Assembly: GCA_035495315.1 (NCBI GenBank)
Contig: DATJGF010000236.1
Location: 1-37,916 of the forward strand
Direction of reading: 5' to 3'
Source: DATJGF01 sp035495315
GTDB taxonomy: Bacteria; Verrucomicrobiota; Verrucomicrobiia; Limisphaerales; UBA8199
Length of the DNA: 37,916 nucleotides
Shown here: positions 24,270 to 32,517 of the stretch, one piece after another
Position numbering within the stretch: position 1 is the stretch's first letter
Layout: every line of letters starts with the position of its first letter
Notes under the pieces: model-generated
What the model saw: the letters and a program-made list of their open reading frames with translations, nothing else
Told to the model about the DNA's origin: nothing
Databases searched by the model: none
Translations under genes and position numbers: made by a program

Positions 24270-25433
24270 CTATTTTAGAGTAGCACGCTTGCCTGTTCGC
24301 GCAGATTCGCGGGCCGCATCAAGAATCTGAGTGACAACGAGATTCACCGGAAGGGACGACAGCCCGGATGGCTCAATTTCATGCCGGACTACCGCACCGA
24401 GGTAAGACAGGGGGTCGTTAATCGGGTCGGACAGTTTTGGCGCAGAGGATTCGGTCTCCTGTGTGGTGGGTTTGCGCACACGGAGCACATCGGGGCGAGG
24501 CACCAAAACGTATCCCTGCTGCCCATAAATCTCGATGTCCTTGCGGTCAAAAGGCCAATTCCAGGACGCTTGGATGATCCCTTGTGCCTTGGGGTAGGTC
24601 ACCACGATTGTGGCTTCGTCCTCCACCTTGGGATATACGTCGGGTTTGAAGTGGCCGGTCACGGCAAACACGGAGGTTGGTCGTTTTCCATCCATCAGCC
24701 AGGTAATCAAATCCGCTCCATAACAGCCAAAATCGGTAAGGGCACCGCCCCCATTTAGCACGGGATCGGTCAACCATTCGAGAAAATCCTGGGAGCAGCC
24801 TATCTCCTTGGGGCCCCGATGCCCATCGTGTACGACGATTTTCCGAAGGTCGCCCAATGTTCCCTGGCGGACGAGGTTGTAAGCGGCCTGGTTTCCCGGA
24901 TACCAGGTGGTCTCATAATTCACAATCAGTTGCATCTTGCCCTTTTTGACTGCTGCCTCCATTAAGCGCGCGTGCTCAAGGTTGACTGCCAATGGCTTTT
25001 CCATCATCACAACCTGGATGCCAAGTCGGGCGCAGTCTTCCACTACCCGTCGGTGTTCAAAGGTGCTGGTAAAGATCGCGACCGCCTGGATATTGGTGTG
25101 GCGCAGCAACTCCTCCAGGCTCGGGAAGAACAGCTCCGAGTTAAGGTGAAATCGCTTCGCATAGCGGTCGATCAATTCCGGCTTCGATTCGACGATTCCC
25201 GCCAAAAGAATATCCTTTCGTCCTTGTGCTCGCGGGATAAAGCCACCTGCATGATCGTGGGAAAGTCCTACGAGGGCGAAATGCACCGCATCTTTTTCTG
25301 CACTTGCCGCTGTAAACTGAGCCGCAAAGAACAGCAAGAGGAAGGAAGTCGCCGACCTTCGTAGTGAAGGTTTCCAGCCTGCTATATCGCAGAGTTTCAC
25401 TCTGCCGGGTGTAGTGCCGAAAGTAATGCCCAC
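24270..25433 (-). CDS. Exported Gfo/Idh/MocA-family oxidoreductase with a repeat-derived N-terminus
   Basis: 387 aa, GTG start at 25433. A Rossmann fold begins at HFALVGLSHDHAG (about residues 51-63); the usual G-x-G-x-x-G is altered to GLSHDH. The EKP motif in VVMMEKPLAVN (Glu145-Lys146-Pro147) binds the nicotinamide side in this family. The C-terminal beta-sheet domain includes GGGALTDFGCYGADLITWL. A signal-peptide core, SATSFLLLFFAAQFTAASA, spans 28-45. Residues about 10-27 (RVKLCDIAGWKPSLRR) are the translation of a dispersed hairpin repeat at 25361-25405, giving an unusually long n-region. No ATG lies between the repeat and the hydrophobic core; a TTG inside the core is the only nearby alternative. 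The substrate is unknown, most likely a sugar derivative. It follows the DUF192 gene by 6 bases. Confidence 0.85.
   Translation of the reverse strand: MGITFGTTPGRVKLCDIAGWKPSLRRSATSFLLLFFAAQFTAASAEKDAVHFALVGLSHDHAGGFIPRAQGRKDILLAGIVESKPELIDRYAKRFHLNSELFFPSLEELLRHTNIQAVAIFTSTFEHRRVVEDCARLGIQVVMMEKPLAVNLEHARLMEAAVKKGKMQLIVNYETTWYPGNQAAYNLVRQGTLGDLRKIVVHDGHRGPKEIGCSQDFLEWLTDPVLNGGGALTDFGCYGADLITWLMDGKRPTSVFAVTGHFKPDVYPKVEDEATIVVTYPKAQGIIQASWNWPFDRKDIEIYGQQGYVLVPRPDVLRVRKPTTQETESSAPKLSDPINDPLSYLGAVVRHEIEPSGLSSLPVNLVVTQILDAARESARTGKRATLK
25361..25405. repeat. Copy of the loop-conserved hairpin family, inside a coding start
   Basis: GCAGAG-TTTCA-CTCTGC at 25389-25405 is identical, with its TATATC flank, to the hairpin at 5131-5147. 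An imperfect neighbour (GAAGGT-TTCCA-GCCTGC, 25366-25382) precedes it. The minus-strand frame of the Gfo/Idh gene reads straight through. Confidence 0.85.
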
Positions 25434-25439
25434 GTGCTG

Positions 25440-25982
25440 TTAACGTTTTGGGAAAAACGCCTGCATCAGGGGCCCGCGCTCCGTTACGATGGCAACTCCC
25501 GGTCCGATGTGATGTTTTTCAAACCAGCCAAACGGCGTCTCTAGCACGAAGCGAATATTGTCGGAAGCGGCTACGACCGAATTGGTGTTATAGGGTTGGA
25601 GATCGCGAATCTCCTGAATGATGCCGTCTGGATCGATATACGCCGCCGAAAGATGGTAAGGACAGTTCTTCATCCAAAAAGAGGCTCGCTGGGTGTAGGG
25701 CAGCGGGAACAACATCCCCGTGTTCTCTTCCATATTGGTGCGGAACATCATCCCGGTGTGCTGCTGCATGGGGGTCAGCGCAAGCTCAGCAATCATCACC
25801 TGCGTGCCGATATAGAGTTTCATCGTTTGCAATTTTGGTTGTGCCTGTGTTGGCTCAAAGGGATCGGCGAGCGCCGTGGTCGTGGGCGAGGGCACCGCCG
25901 TGCCTTCTTTTCCGCAGCCTGCGCATATCGCAAGTAAGAGGGACATAACAAAAGCCCATTGGTCGGTCATCTCCAGAAGCAT
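25440..25982 (-). CDS. Exported DUF192 protein
   Basis: 180 aa. The DUF192 domain spans about residues 52-178 with the typical T-P-x-Q-x-x-x-G-M-M-F-R start (TPMQQHTGMMFRTNM), GMLFPLPYTQRASFWMKNC and an ETPFGWFEKHHIGPG end. DUF192 proteins are small beta-barrel domains, usually exported, of unknown function. The N-terminus is hydrophobic (AFVMSLLLAICAGC) and ends in cysteine, so it may be a lipoprotein, but the -3 residue is Cys rather than Leu and there is no Lys/Arg before the core. Starts at 25982, 25967 or 25946 are all in frame; the first is kept. A Thr/Pro-rich linker follows the Cys. Confidence 0.88.
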   Translation of the reverse strand: MLLEMTDQWAFVMSLLLAICAGCGKEGTAVPSPTTTALADPFEPTQAQPKLQTMKLYIGTQVMIAELALTPMQQHTGMMFRTNMEENTGMLFPLPYTQRASFWMKNCPYHLSAAYIDPDGIIQEIRDLQPYNTNSVVAASDNIRFVLETPFGWFEKHHIGPGVAIVTERGPLMQAFFPKR

Positions 25983-26064
25983 GAGTTAGGAAAGGCTCAT
26001 TTTCAACTCACAATCGATAAGCTAAAGGCTTGCAATCTCCCAGGGCGGTCAGCAATCTGGCCTC

Positions 26065-27516
26065 ATGAACTCGAGTGTTACTCGTTTACGCTCGGAGATT
26101 TCTCCCCGTGGTCAGCCGGCACCAACTCGGTCTTGGTCGCGTCGGCACTTTTTAAAAGTCGCCGTCGCGGGGAGTTTCGCCGCGCCGTTTTTCATTTCCT
26201 GCAGCATCACCCAAACCTCCAAAACCGCTCCTCGCACGATCTCTCCCAACGGCAAATTGAATCACGCCTGCATCGGCGTTGGGGGCATGGGGTGGGGAGA
26301 TCTTCAGAATTTTTTGCAGCATCCGCGCGTGCAAATCGTCGCTCTATGCGACGTTGATGCAAACAACCTCGAGAAGGCGGCCAAGGCTGTGCCGGGTGCC
26401 CGGCTGTATGCCGACTGGCGGGACCTGCTCCAGCAGGAGGGCGAGGGTATCGATTCGGTCAATGTAGCCGTGCCCGATCACATGCACTTTGCGATCGCTT
26501 TTAGCGCGGTCCAACGCGGGAAACATGTCTATTGTCAGAAGCCGCTCTGCCATGACGTCGCCGAAGTGCGCGCGCTTACGCGCGCGTCTATTAAGCACAG
26601 TGTAATTACTCAACTCGGCACCCAGGTCGCCTCGACGACGCATGAACGCACCGCGGTCCAATGGCTCAAGGAAGGGCGCATCGGCAAAGTCACCCATGCG
26701 TACTTGTGTTCAAACCGCCCCGGGGCGGTCGAGAGTTATCGTCTGAAAGGACCACGTCCCTCTGAAGGCTGTCCTCCTCCGGAGTCGCTTCACTGGGATC
26801 TTTGGCTGGGCACCGCACCTACCCGTCCGTATGCGCCCGATATCTATCACCCAACCAAATGGCGTGCGTGGCAGGACTTCGGCACTGGTTGGTCGGGTGA
26901 TATCGGCTGCCACATTTTTGATCCGATCTGGAAAGGGCTTAGTTTGCAACCTCCTTTGAATGTTTGGGCGGAGGTGCAGGAGTCGTGGCAGAGCTCTCCG
27001 GAGCGTCGAAATGATAACTGGCCTCAAGGCGATCATATAATCTGGACCTTTCCCGGTAACGACAACATTGCCGGCAAAGAACTCGTGCTGGAATGGTTTG
27101 ATGGTGAGTTTTATCCACCCGACCATATCCGCCATTTGGCTGTGTCCGAACTGAAGGATTATCCTCCGGAATCCTCTATCCTTATTGGCACTGAAGGTTC
27201 GTTACTTATTCCTCATGCCTATCCCCCTCAGTTGTTGCCTGAGGAAAAGTTCAAAGACATCAAACCGCCTCAATTGCCTCCGCGCAACCATTACCACCAT
27301 TTTGTCGACGCCTGCCTCGGAGGCGAACACACCGAGTCTCATTTCGCGCAAACTGGGCCAATGACCGAAGCCATTCTGCTCGGCACCATCGCCATTCGCG
27401 TGCCTGGTCAGAAGCTGGAGTGGGATTCCTCCCGGTTGAAAATCCAGAACCGGGCCGAGGCGAATTCTTTTCTGCGGCGCAATTATCGGGACAGCTGGCA
27501 CTTCAGCCGATTTTAA
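26065..27516 (+). CDS. Tat-exported Gfo/Idh/MocA-family oxidoreductase
   Basis: 483 aa. A twin-arginine signal (WSRRHFLKVAVAGSFAAPFF, residues 24-43) is followed by a Cys (FFISC), so it may be a lipoprotein. The Rossmann motif GVGGMGWGDL starts at residue 71; the EKP motif appears as Gln158-Lys159-Pro160 in YCQKPLCHD, a known variant. WSGDIGCHIFDPIWKGL contains the family's G-D-x-G-x-H block. Tat export implies that the NAD(P) cofactor is bound before transport. Such exported members are abundant in Verrucomicrobiota and Planctomycetes and act on sugars or polyols, though few are characterised. It starts a plus-strand run with the glycosidase-like and BNR-4 genes, 82 bp from the divergent DUF192 gene. 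Confidence 0.9.
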   Translation: MNSSVTRLRSEISPRGQPAPTRSWSRRHFLKVAVAGSFAAPFFISCSITQTSKTAPRTISPNGKLNHACIGVGGMGWGDLQNFLQHPRVQIVALCDVDANNLEKAAKAVPGARLYADWRDLLQQEGEGIDSVNVAVPDHMHFAIAFSAVQRGKHVYCQKPLCHDVAEVRALTRASIKHSVITQLGTQVASTTHERTAVQWLKEGRIGKVTHAYLCSNRPGAVESYRLKGPRPSEGCPPPESLHWDLWLGTAPTRPYAPDIYHPTKWRAWQDFGTGWSGDIGCHIFDPIWKGLSLQPPLNVWAEVQESWQSSPERRNDNWPQGDHIIWTFPGNDNIAGKELVLEWFDGEFYPPDHIRHLAVSELKDYPPESSILIGTEGSLLIPHAYPPQLLPEEKFKDIKPPQLPPRNHYHHFVDACLGGEHTESHFAQTGPMTEAILLGTIAIRVPGQKLEWDSSRLKIQNRAEANSFLRRNYRDSWHFSRF

Positions 27517-27616
27517 TCACGCCTTTGCGTGTTTCCGGACGGCTTGATCACGGCAGGACCCTGTTGTCGATCAATTCGAACTTTGCCATCGCATCTGATC
27601 TCTTTACCGTCCGGGA

Positions 27617-29836
27617 ATGGATTCTAGAATCCGGTTAGACGTCCGCCCTCTGTTGGCTTCAGTGGCCCTGCTTCTGTGGATGGGGAGTTACACCAGCCCT
27701 GCAGCCGATTCCCTGCTCGGACCGGTCGAGCAATTAGCGATCCTGGATGACTTCACCACTAACAGCCAGGCTTCGTGGCAGGCCAGCAGCGGGGGCAATA
27801 TTGCTTTCACCATCGTCACCGGGCGTGCGATTCCAGGTGTGGCCGATTCGGTTATGCAATTGGAGTTCACTCGCAAGAATCACGAGGAAACTGCCGCAGG
27901 CCAGAATTGGTTTGCTCTCCGGCGAAAATTATCGCCCGGGCAGCTGAGCAAAGAGGCTGATGGTTTACGGCTGGTGCTCGGCTCGCCATCCGGCGGCGAA
28001 TGGTGGATGAGCATGGGCTTGCGAGTGGGGACACAAGGTTTCTCTCATGCAATCCAACCGATTCTCCCGGTTCGAATGGCAACCGAACATTTGATCCCTT
28101 TTGAACAATTTACGGCCGACGGGCGGCCGCTCACGCGAGAGCAAGTAGCTTCGGCCGATGAGCTCAGTCTTTTAATCAGTGCCAACGGTCCTTCTCTTTA
28201 TTTAGATCGCATTACTACCTATCGGCGCGAGAAGTATACGTCCTGGTTGAGTGTTGTCTCGGCTCACCCTCACAATAACATTTTTGAACCGGAAGATTCC
28301 GTCACCGTTGTGCTTACTCCCGGTGGCACCCTCCCGGCCGCGGCCAAAGCATTTCGATACGAGGTTCAGGATTTTTTTGAGCAAACCACAGCCGCTGGCA
28401 AGGTCCCATTGGACGGGGCGGCCTCATATAAGTTGGACCTCACGCCAAAGGAGCCCGGGTATTACGAGCTTCGCGCGTTTTGGCTGCATGCCAGCGGCAA
28501 GGACCTCGAGAACCGTTCGTGTATTCTCGCCGAGGGCTCTCTGCCGCCGGGACTAGCCACCTTCTCGGTGATGCCGCGCACCGCCGCGCAAAACCTGGAT
28601 CGGTTCAAAGCCCTCGGCACTAATGCATTTTTTGGCCTGCACGGTGATTTCATGGGTCTTGCTGATTCCATTGGGCTGGCCTGGCGTTTCGACTATTCCC
28701 GGTGGCCGGATCTTGAGCCGGCAAAGCCCGACCGCTCCCACGGCCTCGCGCCTTGGGCCGCCGAACGCATCCGGAAAGAACCGCCCAAACCAACGTATCG
28801 ACTTCACATCCTGCCTTTTTGTGGAAATTTCGGCGGGCCATCCTGGGAACCGAAAAATAAACCCGGCACTGCCCCGCCGTACGCCAATTGGGAAGATTAT
28901 CTGGCCATGCTTCGCGATTTTGTCGAGGTGGAAAAGCATCTCTATCCACATTTGAGCCCACGCATTTATGGTGCAGCCTGGGAAGTCAATTTGAATATGC
29001 CCCCGAGCAACTTTGAACCGTCCTACACGATGGCGGATATCGTCGAACTGCACCGCCGCACTCGCAACGCGGTTAAGCAAGTCGATCCGGAGGCATGGGT
29101 GATCGGACCTTGCCCCTCGAATCTCAATCCCGCCTGGTTGGAACAGGTGTTCAAAGCGGGCCTGCTGGATTATGTCGATGGCATCGAGAGCCACGGTTAC
29201 ACTGAAGGTGCCTTTAGTCCGGAAGAGAATGACTACCCGCGGAAGTTTTCAACGATTCGCGAACTGATGCGGCGATACAACCACGGGAAGATCCTGCCCT
29301 TCTATATTACCGAGGCCGGTTTCCGCGGGCAGATCGGTTCAAAAATCATTCATCGCACTCAGGCCGAGCTGATGACCCGCCTGGCGATCATTCTCAAAGG
29401 AGAGGGTATCCGAGTGTTTCTGCCTTTTTACGGGATCGATTACGATCGTGATGGTTGGTGGGGATTTTGTTTCAACCTCGATGTCGATGCGGCAAATCCC
29501 TATATGACAAAGCGCATTTCGCCAAAGCCAACCGTCAATGCGTTTGCGACTTGCGCAGGTGTTTTGGAAAGCGCTTCACCGCTCGGTCGGGTCCAGACAC
29601 TGGGAACTAATGTCTGGGGCTACTTGTTTGATCGGCAAGGCACAAACATTTTGGCGGTGTGGTCGCCTACGGGGTCGGATCGGGTTTGTTTGCCGATTCA
29701 CCGGAAGGGTTCGCTCGAAGTGATCAATATGATGGGACACTTGTCGCGAATTACCCTGCAAGACGGTCGACTCAATCTCGACATTGATAATGCCCCTAAA
29801 TATGTCATTGATGTTCCAGGCACTCTCCTGAAATAA
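27617..29836 (+). CDS. Secreted glycoside-hydrolase-like protein (clan GH-A type barrel)
   Basis: 739 aa with a signal peptide (hydrophobic segment about 11-24, ending SPAAD). The first ~210 residues form a beta-sandwich that looks like a carbohydrate-binding or jelly-roll module (DDFTTNSQASWQASSGG ... SLYLDRITTYRR). A second beta domain follows (about 215-320). A TIM barrel fills about 330-640: YGAAWEVNLN puts a candidate acid/base Glu at 456 and FYITEAGFRG a candidate nucleophile Glu at 566, 110 residues apart, as expected for clan GH-A strands 4 and 7. The usual Asn before the acid/base is Trp here. A small C-terminal beta domain closes the protein. I cannot assign a GH family or substrate; GH39- or GH5-like enzymes are the nearest idea. 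Confidence 0.72.
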   Translation: MDSRIRLDVRPLLASVALLLWMGSYTSPAADSLLGPVEQLAILDDFTTNSQASWQASSGGNIAFTIVTGRAIPGVADSVMQLEFTRKNHEETAAGQNWFALRRKLSPGQLSKEADGLRLVLGSPSGGEWWMSMGLRVGTQGFSHAIQPILPVRMATEHLIPFEQFTADGRPLTREQVASADELSLLISANGPSLYLDRITTYRREKYTSWLSVVSAHPHNNIFEPEDSVTVVLTPGGTLPAAAKAFRYEVQDFFEQTTAAGKVPLDGAASYKLDLTPKEPGYYELRAFWLHASGKDLENRSCILAEGSLPPGLATFSVMPRTAAQNLDRFKALGTNAFFGLHGDFMGLADSIGLAWRFDYSRWPDLEPAKPDRSHGLAPWAAERIRKEPPKPTYRLHILPFCGNFGGPSWEPKNKPGTAPPYANWEDYLAMLRDFVEVEKHLYPHLSPRIYGAAWEVNLNMPPSNFEPSYTMADIVELHRRTRNAVKQVDPEAWVIGPCPSNLNPAWLEQVFKAGLLDYVDGIESHGYTEGAFSPEENDYPRKFSTIRELMRRYNHGKILPFYITEAGFRGQIGSKIIHRTQAELMTRLAIILKGEGIRVFLPFYGIDYDRDGWWGFCFNLDVDAANPYMTKRISPKPTVNAFATCAGVLESASPLGRVQTLGTNVWGYLFDRQGTNILAVWSPTGSDRVCLPIHRKGSLEVINMMGHLSRITLQDGRLNLDIDNAPKYVIDVPGTLLK

Positions 29837-29863
29837 GTTTGAGTGCCGATTGCTTCTGCCAGC

Positions 29864-31279
29864 ATGACGAGCAAAGAATTACGAACCGGATGCTTCCACG
29901 CCGCTGTTGTCGTCCTGCTCGGGCACCTGCTCGGCGTGAGCGCTCTTGCCCAGCCAATTAAGGAGACGAACTACGTCGCCGGCCAATCCATCGAACTGAG
30001 CGACAACGGCGCCTGGTCGTGGTTTATGGATGAACGCGCTATCGTCGATCGCGGCCGTTTGCTGGTTGGTTCCGTACGGGCAAATGGCAAGTTTGAAAAC
30101 GCCGATCAGCCCGGCTGGGGCAATGTGGAACTCTCCATTCTCGACCTGCGAACAAAAAATGTTAGCCGGGTGATTCTGCACCGGCACTTTGAACAGGACG
30201 ATCATAATGCCCCGGGCTTGCTAGTGCTCCACGACGGACGATACCTGGCTGCCTATTCCAAACACAACCAGGAGCCACGGTTCTGGTTCCGTATCTCCAC
30301 GCACCCAGGGGACCCAAGCACCTGGGAGCCTGCTGTTGAGACGGTGACGCCCGGCGTGAAGGGCAACTGGAGCGGAGACAACTTCACCTATTGCAATCCA
30401 ATGATGTTGTCGGGTGAAAACAACCGTATCTACTTGTTTCATCGTGGCGTTTCCCAGGATCCGAATTACCTCTTTAGTGACGACGATGGACGGCACTGGA
30501 CTTATGGCGGCAAGTTGTTCGATGGGCGCCACGGTTACAGCCCCTACACCAAGTATGCCTGCGACGGCAAAGCGACGATTCACTTCGTGGCGACCGAAGA
30601 TCACCCGCGGAATTTCGACAACAGCCTGTATCATGGTTTTATTCGGGCCGATGCGGTCTGCTTAAGCGATGGCCGCCGCGCTTTTGATCTTTCGCACACG
30701 ACCAACACCTCAATCCGTCCCTGGAATTTGACTAAGATTTATCAGGGCGGCCCTTCCAACGTCGCTTGGATGTGCGACATCGAATTGGATACCAGTGCGA
30801 ATCCGGTGGTCTTGTTCACCGTGCAGGTTGACGGGGCGGGCTTACCCAAAGGACAAGGTGGAATGGACCACCGCTTCCACTATGCGCGTTGGGACGGTAA
30901 AGCCTGGCACGAGGCGGAGATTGCTTATGCCGGGACAAGACTTTACGCCGGTGAAGATGATTACACCGGGTTGGGCTCGGTTCATCCTAAACACCCGGAA
31001 ACCGTCTACATTTCAACCGATGCGGACCCAGTCACAGGCAAACCGCTCGTCAGCGTCGCCGATGGCCAGCGGCATCATGAACTATTCCGTGGCCTGACTA
31101 GCGACGATGGCAAATCGTGGAGGTGGTTTGCGATCACCGCCAATTCGACGATGGATAATCTGCGGCCGTTAGTGCCAGCCTGGAACGACTCACGCACGGT
31201 GGTCATCTGGCTGCGCGGCGGTTACCGTAATAATCGTGGGGAATGGACCACCAGCGTGGAAGCTCTGCTGGTGCCTTAG
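29864..31279 (+). CDS. Secreted BNR-4 repeat beta-propeller protein
   Basis: 471 aa from the ATG at 29864 (a GTG at 29843 is also in frame). The signal peptide core is FHAAVVVLLGHLLGVSALAQ. The mature protein has the BNR-4 pattern: GAWSWFMDERAIVDRGRLLV, GWGNVELSILDLRT, HNAPGLLVLHDGRYLAAYS and several S-x-D-D-G-x-x-W (Asp-box-like) turns such as SDDDGRHWTYGG and TSDDGKSWRWFA. A seven-bladed propeller is likely. BNR-4 proteins include carbohydrate-binding and some lyase-type enzymes, for example ulvan lyases of related fold; whether this one is catalytic cannot be told. It lies 27 bases after the glycosidase-like gene, so the two are probably co-transcribed and may act on one glycan. Confidence 0.85.
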   Translation: MTSKELRTGCFHAAVVVLLGHLLGVSALAQPIKETNYVAGQSIELSDNGAWSWFMDERAIVDRGRLLVGSVRANGKFENADQPGWGNVELSILDLRTKNVSRVILHRHFEQDDHNAPGLLVLHDGRYLAAYSKHNQEPRFWFRISTHPGDPSTWEPAVETVTPGVKGNWSGDNFTYCNPMMLSGENNRIYLFHRGVSQDPNYLFSDDDGRHWTYGGKLFDGRHGYSPYTKYACDGKATIHFVATEDHPRNFDNSLYHGFIRADAVCLSDGRRAFDLSHTTNTSIRPWNLTKIYQGGPSNVAWMCDIELDTSANPVVLFTVQVDGAGLPKGQGGMDHRFHYARWDGKAWHEAEIAYAGTRLYAGEDDYTGLGSVHPKHPETVYISTDADPVTGKPLVSVADGQRHHELFRGLTSDDGKSWRWFAITANSTMDNLRPLVPAWNDSRTVVIWLRGGYRNNRGEWTTSVEALLVP

Positions 31280-31297
31280 ATTATTTTGATCAACGCG

Positions 31298-32395
31298 ATG
31301 TTTAAGACGATCGTGCCAGCCGCAGTAACCGGCTCACGGAAGCCACAGTTGCGGCAAGCTGTTCACTATTTCATCTATGGATGGCTGGTCATTCTTTCCG
31401 GCGGTTGCGCCTCTCAGAAGGCAAGCCAATCGCCGGATCTTCCACCGGAACCTTACGTCCGGATTTCCAATAATGATTCCAACCTCGTTCAACTCCAAAT
31501 CGCGGTGCGAAAATTTGTTCCGGCTCGCGGACATGGGCCGGCCATCTGGTTGGCAGGCGTGTCGCACATTGGTGATTCGAACTACTACGCTGCCCTCCAG
31601 GAGCACCTGGACGCGCAAACACTTGTTTTGTTCGAAGGCGTTGCTGCGAGAGCCCGCCCTTCAACGCCAACATCCCCACGGCAAGCCGCGCATCGGGACG
31701 ACGCTTCCGATAAAGGTTCATCTTCCGCTGATGATGCCGGGCTCCAGTCTTCGGTGGCGACATCCCTTGGCCTGGAGTTTCAACTCACCGCGATCGACTA
31801 TCAGCGTCCCAACTTTCGGAATTGTGATCTTACCATTCCTGAATTACGACAACTCTTCGCCGCAGAGGAAACCTCAACTGGTTCTTCCGGCGCCGGAGAA
31901 AGCTTTGAAGGCGTGTTGCAACTCATGCAAGGCGGGTCATTTTTCGATTCCGTTCTTCAAGTCGGCTTGCGCTTTCTCGGGGCGAGCCCAAAGCTGCGCG
32001 CCCTGGGACGCTTGGCGCTGATTGACGTAATCGGCGAAATCCAGGGTGATTTCTCCCACTTACAAGGTCTTCCGCCGAACATGAAAGAATTGCTGCAAGT
32101 TCTGCTCGAGCGCCGAAACCAAAAAGTCGTCCGCGAGCTCACAAATGACCTTCCTCGTTTGGACGAGGACGACACGATTGCCGTTTTCTATGGGACAGCC
32201 CACATGCCTGATTTGGAAAGGCGCCTGCGAACTGAATTGAAATATAGACCGGTGACGCAACTCTGGCTTACTGCTTTTTCCGTAAATCTCGCACAATCGG
32301 AGGTTTCGGAGAATGAAAGAGCTCTCGTGCAAACTTTGATAAAACAGCAGTTGGCACCATTTCAGAAGAATAAGGCGGAATCCAAGGTCCAATGA
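31298..32395 (+). CDS. TraB/GumN-like exported protein
   Basis: 365 aa from the ATG at 31298; a TTG 12 bases earlier is in frame. A hydrophobic signal (YFIYGWLVILSGGCAS) ends at Cys37, suggesting a lipoprotein with a poor lipobox. The TraB/GumN fold is supported by IWLAGVSHIGDSNYYAALQEHL followed by TLVLFEGV near the start, and by DTIAVFYGTAHMPDLERRL near the end, the two His-containing blocks of the family. The middle has a Ser/Asp-rich insert (about residues 118-140). Family members include erythromycin-esterase- and Tiki-type metalloproteins, but no bacterial function is generally established. It follows the BNR-4 gene by 18 bases. Confidence 0.6.
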   Translation: MFKTIVPAAVTGSRKPQLRQAVHYFIYGWLVILSGGCASQKASQSPDLPPEPYVRISNNDSNLVQLQIAVRKFVPARGHGPAIWLAGVSHIGDSNYYAALQEHLDAQTLVLFEGVAARARPSTPTSPRQAAHRDDASDKGSSSADDAGLQSSVATSLGLEFQLTAIDYQRPNFRNCDLTIPELRQLFAAEETSTGSSGAGESFEGVLQLMQGGSFFDSVLQVGLRFLGASPKLRALGRLALIDVIGEIQGDFSHLQGLPPNMKELLQVLLERRNQKVVRELTNDLPRLDEDDTIAVFYGTAHMPDLERRLRTELKYRPVTQLWLTAFSVNLAQSEVSENERALVQTLIKQQLAPFQKNKAESKVQ

Positions 32396-32517
32396 CTGTT
32401 CCGTCAACAACGCGCTGGCAGTTTTCCGGCCGGCTTGGAAAGAAACTAGCCGTCCCACAGCAGTTTTGTAATGATTACGCTGATTAAGAACAGGGTCCTG
32501 GAGCGGCCCCAGCACGC

